NCBI GenBank assembly: GCA_027024125.1
Contig: JALVSV010000405.1
Location: 1 to 10,297, forward strand
Direction: 5' to 3'
DNA length: 10,297 nucleotides
DNA from: Methylothermaceae bacterium
GTDB taxonomy: Bacteria; Pseudomonadota; Gammaproteobacteria; Methylococcales; Methylothermaceae
This document shows, piece after piece, positions 6,048 to 10,297 of the stretch. Both the position numbers and the translations under genes were made by a program. Each line of letters starts with the position of its first letter. Position 1 is the stretch's first letter. The notes beneath the pieces are model-generated. The model was given only the letters and a program-made list of their open reading frames with translations, made no database searches and was not told the DNA's origin.

Positions 6048-6082
6048 TGAAATCAATTTTCAATCAGTGAAAAATAATTTCA
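6048..6082. promoter_or_regulatory. Tandem dyads, likely enhancer (UAS) for the sigma-54 activator
   Basis: Two perfect inverted repeats of the same form, TGAAA-N5-TTTCA, lie at 6048-6062 and 6068-6082, separated by 5 bases and 20 bases (about two helix turns) centre to centre. They are centred about 95 and 115 bases upstream of the predicted start of the sigma-54 promoter, the usual enhancer distance. They are also 15-50 bases before the activator's own ATG, so binding could repress or tune the activator gene. The spacers differ while the arms match exactly, which suggests selection on the arms. Confidence 0.7.
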
Positions 6083-6097
6083 TATCGGTGCAATCCC

Positions 6098-7663
6098 ATG
6101 CCGAAACCATCCTTTACTTCACTGGACCCGGTGTTTTTTCTGCAGACTTTCGTACTCGAACTGCTTCATGCCTGTGAACAGGAGGGCGGTGCCCGCAGAG
6201 AGTACATCGAACATATCGCCCATAGTGCCAGCCGGTTTTTCGAAGAAGCGTATCGTCACGACATGAAACTGGACCAGGCGCTGGACATCGAACAATACGT
6301 AGATCTGATTCTGGGACTGAAAAATCACATCGGCGGCAATTTTTCCCTCGATTCGAGCAACTCGAAGTGTGTACGAGTCAACAATACCCGTTGTCCTTTC
6401 GGGGAAGGAGTGAAGAACTTTCCCGATCTGTGCCGGATGACCTCCAGCGTTTTCGGTGGCATCGCCGCCCGCAATTTTGGCTACGCCAAGGTCCACATCG
6501 CCGAATGTATCGCTCGAAACCATGGCCACTGCAAAGTGGAGATTCACCTGGACCGGGAAGAGGCCAAACAGCATCCTGGGACCGAATATCTCCGACCGGA
6601 GGAAAGCCGTCAGATCAGAGAAGAAATCGACACCCTGCAGTCCCGTATCGACACCCAGCTTCACAAACTCTGGCTGCAAAGCAGCAAGACAAAAAAGGCC
6701 AAGGGCAACAACGAAGGACTTCCAATCCTGATCACCGAATCCCCCCCCATGCGCAAGGTATTGAAAGCCATCAACAAGGTGGCACCCACCGATGCCACAA
6801 TCCTGATTCAAGGTGAAACGGGGGTAGGGAAAGAACTGATTTCCAAAGCCATCCACGTCATGGGCCCTCGTGCCGGAAAACCCTTTCTAGCCATCAACTG
6901 CGGTGCCATCCCGGAAACCCTGATCGAAAGCACCCTGTTTGGTCATGAAAAAGGGGCTTTCACGGGTGCCGTCGATATTCATCAAGGGGTGTTCGAACGG
7001 GCTGAAGGGGGCACATTGTTCCTGGATGAAATCGATTCTCTGTCTCCTGCCGCCCAGGTTCGCCTGCTGAGAGTACTACAGGAAGGGGAAATCGAACGAG
7101 TGGGCGGAAAAAGGACCTTCAACGTGGATGTACGAATCATTGCCGCTACTAACCAGAATCTGGAGCAACTGGTACAGGACGGGGCGTTCCGGGAAGACCT
7201 CTACTATCGTATTCTGGTGGTCAGGATTTCGATTCCTCCCCTTCGGGAACGACTGGAAGATATGCCGGCCCTGGTCAAACTGATCCTGCATCGGCTGGGA
7301 AACAAATATCGCCGACCGGTTCCCAAGGTCAGTCGAGAGGTCATGCAACAGATTCGCAGCCATCCCTGGCCAGGCAATGTGAGAGAGCTGGAAAACGTCT
7401 TGGAGCGAAGCTTCCTGTTTGCAGAAACGGATGAAATCACCGAACTGGAAATGGAACACCCACCCCACAACGGCTCGCCCCTGAACTGGCAGGAAATCAG
7501 GGAAAAGGCTTTGGAACAGGTGGAAAGCCGGTTCCTGACCGAGGCGTTACGTCAGCACAGCGGCAATGTGGAAAAGATCGCCGCTGCCATGGGACTGACC
7601 ACCCGGGCCGTCTATCACAAGCTGAAACGCCATGGATTGTCGGCATCGAACTACCGAAACTGA
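6098..7663 (+). CDS. Sigma-54-dependent transcriptional activator with Cys-rich V4R-like sensor domain
   Basis: Enhancer-binding protein of 521 residues that should use ATP to open sigma-54 promoters on a chemical signal. Residues 1-155 form a sensor domain with Cys91, 99, 112, 137 and 145. Cys112-x24-Cys137-x7-Cys145 resembles the zinc-site cysteines of V4R domains in DmpR/MopR-type phenol sensors; Cys91-x7-Cys99 is extra. A helical linker follows (about 165-195). The AAA+ domain is complete: Walker A GETGVGKE (239-246), GAFTGA (286-291), which contacts sigma-54, Walker B GTLFLDE (305-311), ATNQNL (350-355), FREDLYYR (364-371) and WPGNVREL (424-431). A Fis-type helix-turn-helix closes it (488-511). 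It is divergent from the DUF938 operon and is the obvious regulator of its sigma-54 promoter. The ribosome site before ATG 6098 is weak. The ligand is unknown. Confidence 0.93.
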   Translation: MPKPSFTSLDPVFFLQTFVLELLHACEQEGGARREYIEHIAHSASRFFEEAYRHDMKLDQALDIEQYVDLILGLKNHIGGNFSLDSSNSKCVRVNNTRCPFGEGVKNFPDLCRMTSSVFGGIAARNFGYAKVHIAECIARNHGHCKVEIHLDREEAKQHPGTEYLRPEESRQIREEIDTLQSRIDTQLHKLWLQSSKTKKAKGNNEGLPILITESPPMRKVLKAINKVAPTDATILIQGETGVGKELISKAIHVMGPRAGKPFLAINCGAIPETLIESTLFGHEKGAFTGAVDIHQGVFERAEGGTLFLDEIDSLSPAAQVRLLRVLQEGEIERVGGKRTFNVDVRIIAATNQNLEQLVQDGAFREDLYYRILVVRISIPPLRERLEDMPALVKLILHRLGNKYRRPVPKVSREVMQQIRSHPWPGNVRELENVLERSFLFAETDEITELEMEHPPHNGSPLNWQEIREKALEQVESRFLTEALRQHSGNVEKIAAAMGLTTRAVYHKLKRHGLSASNYRN

Positions 7664-7676
7664 GGCCGAGCTGCCG

Positions 7677-8456
7677 TCAAGGATTGAGATGTTGGCTGCG
7701 AAGCAGTTTCCTGGCGTATTCGATGGGAATGGCATAACTGATCCCGCTCGGTTTGCTCAGCAGATTCTCCTTACTCTCCTTGACGAACACTTTGTTGATG
7801 ATGCCGATCACCACCCCTGTGTCGGGATGATACAAGGGGCTGCCGCTGTTGCCGGGATAGGCGGTGGCATCGAGCTGAAACACCCGGTAGGGTTCGTTCA
7901 GGCGCCGCATGAGTTTAGGATCGAGCTGATTGGCCCGCAGAGCAGGAATGGCGATGGGGGTGATGCTGGAAACGATGCCACGATGGGTCACCGGATACAG
8001 CCCAAGCACCATCCCGATGGGAAAGCCGGTGAAACTGTAAAGTTCCCCTTCCCTGACCCTGGATGACTCCCCCAACCGCAGCACAGGCATCGGACTACCG
8101 GCGATTCTCAACAAAGCGATATCATGGGTCTTGTCTACGGCGATGGATTTGGCAGAACGCAGGCGGTCTTTTCCCTGGGTTTTGTAGAACACCGCCAGGG
8201 TCTCGGACTTTTCACGGTCGATGGAATCGGGCAATACATGGGCATTGGTCAACACATGGCGGCCATCGGCAACCACGAACCCCGTGCCACGGAAAACGGC
8301 GGGGGGAGAGCGGGTTCTCTGAAAAGTGCCCACCGCAACGATACTTTTTTTGACCTGGACGATCGTTTCCGGAAGCTCCGCCAGGGCGGACACCGAAAGA
8401 CCAAGCAGTACCAAGACAGCTGTCAGTCTTTGGCCCAGGAAGGACTGAACGCTCAT
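7677..8456 (-). CDS. Secreted trypsin-like serine protease (S1 family)
   Basis: Periplasmic or exported serine protease of 259 residues. A signal peptide spans residues 1-26 (hydrophobic core LTAVLVLLGLSVSALA, cut near residue 26). The chymotrypsin-like triad is complete: His73 in LTNAHVL, Asp112 in HDIALLR and Ser204 in PGNSGSP. There is no PDZ domain after the catalytic domain, so it is not a full DegP/HtrA protein and resembles the short trypsin_2-type proteases. A long insertion near residues 168-190 precedes the serine motif. ATG 8456 overlaps the HDOD stop by 4 bases (ATGA), showing translational coupling. It is the last gene of the transglycosylase-HDOD-protease operon and ends 13 bases from the convergent activator gene, with no terminator visible between them. 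Its substrate is unknown. Confidence 0.88.
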   Translation of the reverse strand: MSVQSFLGQRLTAVLVLLGLSVSALAELPETIVQVKKSIVAVGTFQRTRSPPAVFRGTGFVVADGRHVLTNAHVLPDSIDREKSETLAVFYKTQGKDRLRSAKSIAVDKTHDIALLRIAGSPMPVLRLGESSRVREGELYSFTGFPIGMVLGLYPVTHRGIVSSITPIAIPALRANQLDPKLMRRLNEPYRVFQLDATAYPGNSGSPLYHPDTGVVIGIINKVFVKESKENLLSKPSGISYAIPIEYARKLLRSQHLNP

Positions 8457-9307
8457 ACCGACAAAAGGACGTCGGCCACTTCGGTGAATTCGTAATAGAC
8501 GGCTGTCATGACCTGAAGGATCTGCCCCTCGTTCAATCTGGTCAATTCGAGTACTGAAGGTGGAATTTCGGCCAGAATGTCTTCCACCGCCTCTCCGAAC
8601 ACCAGGACACTGGTCAAACGATCGGCCAGATGCAACAGCGAAGTCTCCAACTGAAAAGAGGATGCCGCCTCAGGATCGATGTGATTGGCGATGGATACGA
8701 CCAGCCAGGGAGGCATATTCCAACGCCGGGCAATCTCAGCCCCCACATCGGCATAGGAAAACCCCAATAGATCGTTTTCCAGTAACGGGACCAGTTCTCT
8801 TTTTCCCTGACTCGCCAAAAGGATTTCACGAGCCTGATCGGGACATTTGCAGTAAATGAGCAAAGAGCCGATCCCATGTAACAACCCAGCCACGAACAGC
8901 CGGTCTGGATGGAGGACGTTGGCCTTCACCGCCAACAGACGAGCAACCACGCCAGAATAGACGCTTTGCACCCAGAACTCATCCATATCAATCAACTGGA
9001 CCGGAATATTGCGAAAACTGTGCAGGGCACAGGTGGACAGGGCCAGATGATAGATGGGCTCCACCCCCACCAGAGTCACTGCTCTGGAAACCGTGTCGAT
9101 GCGTCCGCCAAAACCGTAAATGGGGCTGTTGGCCAGACGTAGAAGCCGGGCGGTCAAAGCAGGATCACGGGAGATGATGGAGGCGATGCTTTCTGCCGTA
9201 CTGTGAGGATCGGCGATGGCCTCCTGAAGCAGGACCACGATGTCCGGCAAGGACACCAGGTCGCTCTCACTTTCAAGAAGCGCGCCCGGGGTAGGATATT
9301 TGCTCAT
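8453..9307 (-). CDS. HDOD-domain signalling protein
   Basis: Cytoplasmic protein of 284 residues made almost wholly of an HDOD domain, a catalytically degenerate relative of HD phosphohydrolases that works in signalling or regulation. Seen: SLPDIVVLLQEAI (19-31), ISRDPALTARLLRLANSPIYG (45-65), AVTLVGV (76-82), and GLLHGIGSLLIY (141-152), where the HD pair of true hydrolases is HG at 144-145. WLVVSIANHIDP (201-212) is the later His-containing helix. No receiver, GGDEF or EAL domain is attached, so it may act through a partner protein. ATG 9307 starts 3 bases after the transglycosylase stop, and its own stop overlaps the protease ATG. The operon setting suggests a link to envelope state, which is inference. 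Confidence 0.9.
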   Translation of the reverse strand: MSKYPTPGALLESESDLVSLPDIVVLLQEAIADPHSTAESIASIISRDPALTARLLRLANSPIYGFGGRIDTVSRAVTLVGVEPIYHLALSTCALHSFRNIPVQLIDMDEFWVQSVYSGVVARLLAVKANVLHPDRLFVAGLLHGIGSLLIYCKCPDQAREILLASQGKRELVPLLENDLLGFSYADVGAEIARRWNMPPWLVVSIANHIDPEAASSFQLETSLLHLADRLTSVLVFGEAVEDILAEIPPSVLELTRLNEGQILQVMTAVYYEFTEVADVLLSV

Positions 9308-9310
9308 TGA

Positions 9311-9889
9311 TCACAGTCCATAAAATTTCATGACCTTGGAGACGTATTGCCGGGTCTCCTTGTAGGGAGGGATCCGGTTGCCATATTTCTGCACCGCCTT
9401 TTCACCCGCATTATAAGCAGCCACAGCCAGTTTGACATCACCGAAGAGCTTCAGGAGATCTCGCAAGTAGCGAGCACCCGCCTCCACATTATCGATAGGG
9501 TCGTGTGGATCATCAATGCCGTAACGTTTGGCGGTCGCGGGCATCAACTGCATCAAACCGATTGCACCCTTGGGCGAAAGGGCCTTGGGGTCATATGCCG
9601 ATTCGGCCCTAATCACTGCATGAAGCAGCTTTGGATCGAGACGGTTCTTCTTCGCGACCTCTTCTATCAGGGGAGAGAATTTCGAGCGCCGTTTTGCCAA
9701 CAGTTTTGTCGCCGCCGGGTTCTTTGGCCGGGGAGTACGGATGATCAAACGATAGCCCTTGTGAAGCGGCTTATCCGAATAAAAGATCTGGCCATCGGGT
9801 GCCACAAACTTGTAGATATCGCTCTTGGATGGGGAAGGAGCGCCCATGGACAGCAAACAAAACGTCAGGATCCTGATACCTGCTTTCAT
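9311..9889 (-). CDS. Lytic transglycosylase (SLT domain) with N-terminal DUF4124
   Basis: Peptidoglycan-cleaving enzyme of 192 residues that should act in the periplasm. A signal peptide covers about residues 1-22. A short DUF4124-type module follows (DIYKFVAPDGQIFYSDKP, 24-41), common in front of such enzymes. The SLT family 1 catalytic domain spans about 70-192: catalytic Glu96 in IRAESAYDP, GAIGLMQLMPATA (108-120), NVEAGARYLRDLL (134-146), AVAAYNAGE (155-163) and PPYKETRQYV (174-183). All expected motifs are intact. ATG 9889 has only a weak upstream site. It is the first gene of a three-gene operon with the HDOD protein and protease, and follows purT by 67 bases on the same strand. Confidence 0.91.
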   Translation of the reverse strand: MKAGIRILTFCLLSMGAPSPSKSDIYKFVAPDGQIFYSDKPLHKGYRLIIRTPRPKNPAATKLLAKRRSKFSPLIEEVAKKNRLDPKLLHAVIRAESAYDPKALSPKGAIGLMQLMPATAKRYGIDDPHDPIDNVEAGARYLRDLLKLFGDVKLAVAAYNAGEKAVQKYGNRIPPYKETRQYVSKVMKFYGL

Positions 9890-9956
9890 TGCCGCGACTG
9901 CCTAAGATCGTTTCGCAACAGAATCTAACACCTGAAAAAAGGAACCGTTTTTAAGT

Positions 9957-10297
9957 TTAGTTCAATTCAGGCTGGACCCTGGCGGCACAGATTCGAGCAT
10001 TCTGTCGGGCCAGATCGACCTCATCGGCGGTCACCAATGCAACGCCCATGCGCCTGCTAGGGTGGGAAACCGGCTTGGCGAACAAACGCAATCTGCTTTC
10101 GGCAACCGCCAGGGCATGATCGATACCCGCATAGGAAGGACCCGCCCCATCGACACCCCCATAAATCACGGCTGAAGCCCCAGGACGGATCAAACTCGTG
10201 TCCACCGGTAGCCCCAGAAAAGCACGGACGTGGAGCTCGAATTCATTCTGCCTCTGGGTGGCCATGGTTACCATGCCGGTATCGTGTGGTCTTGGAC
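9957..10297 (-). CDS. purT: PurT, formate-dependent phosphoribosylglycinamide formyltransferase, C-terminal part
   Basis: ATP-grasp enzyme of purine synthesis that makes formyl-GAR from GAR, formate and ATP. Only the last 112 residues are in the window; the reading frame is open to the right edge, so there is no start here. The visible part begins [14 protein letters not shown], the conserved ATP-grasp end with its basic and acidic residues. It continues with [16 protein letters not shown], then [13 protein letters not shown] and RLRLFAKP. These are characteristic of PurT rather than of PurK. The gene ends at TAA 9957 and is followed by a 67-base gap with no convincing terminator. Confidence 0.94.
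   Translation of the reverse strand, partial: PRPHDTGMVTMATQRQNEFELHVRAFLGLPVDTSLIRPGASAVIYGGVDGAGPSYAGIDHALAVAESRLRLFAKPVSHPSRRMGVALVTADEVDLARQNARICAARVQPELN

Noticed and set aside
6022..6050. Sigma-70 promoter for the activator gene (TTGACT at 6022-6027)
   Set aside because: The -35 box is good, but the hexamers 16-18 bases downstream are poor -10 boxes (TAATGA, AATGAA), so no firm call is made.
9890..9956. Possible terminator or promoter between purT and the transglycosylase gene
   Set aside because: A T-run exists on the minus strand, but the only stem nearby is about 4 pairs with a 14-base loop. No -35/-10 pair with good spacing was found, only a TAGATT with a TG extension and no -35.

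Overview
The window looks like the chromosome of a proteobacterium, most likely a gammaproteobacterium with a sulfur-oxidising or related chemotrophic lifestyle. The clues are a type II sulfide:quinone oxidoreductase, a TauE/SafE sulfur-anion permease, a beta-carbonic anhydrase, PurT, a DUF4124-containing lytic transglycosylase and an XylR/DmpR-like sigma-54 activator. The genus cannot be fixed from the sequence alone. I see no rRNA, tRNA, CRISPR array or insertion sequence. No stretch over 300 bases lacks a gene; the largest gaps (1931-2151, 3195-3312, 5922-6097) hold promoters, a terminator and operator-like dyads.

Layout, left to right. (1) 1-1930, minus strand: a TSUP permease gene followed 26 bases later by a sulfide:quinone oxidoreductase gene that runs off the left edge. 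A good sigma-70-like promoter (2002-2030) lies in front of the pair. (2) 2086-3194, minus: a secreted cupin followed by a beta-carbonic anhydrase, closed by a perfect-stem intrinsic terminator at 2086-2115. A sigma-70-like promoter precedes the cupin. (3) 3313-5921, minus: a tight four-gene operon of a DUF938 methyltransferase, an atypical SDR without the catalytic Tyr, a Cys-rich DUF1326 protein and a DUF2182 membrane protein, with 1-2 bases between genes. (4) 6098-7663, plus: a divergent sigma-54 activator (enhancer-binding protein) with a Cys-rich V4R-like sensor domain. (5) 7677-9889, minus: lytic transglycosylase, HDOD protein and trypsin-like protease, in an overlapping or near-touching operon. 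(6) 9957-10297, minus: the C-terminal end of purT, cut by the right edge.

The most notable structure is the 176-base divergent region between blocks 3 and 4. It holds a near-consensus sigma-54 -24/-12 promoter (5970-5986) pointing into the DUF938 operon. About 95-115 bases upstream of its predicted start lie two tandem dyads of identical design, TGAAA-N5-TTTCA, 20 bases centre to centre (6048-6082). Together with the adjacent activator gene this makes a self-contained signal-responsive regulon whose output is four proteins without established function. No terminator is visible after DUF2182, so read-through into the cupin and carbonic anhydrase genes is possible. That would link the regulon to the sulfur and inorganic-carbon genes further left; this link is inference.
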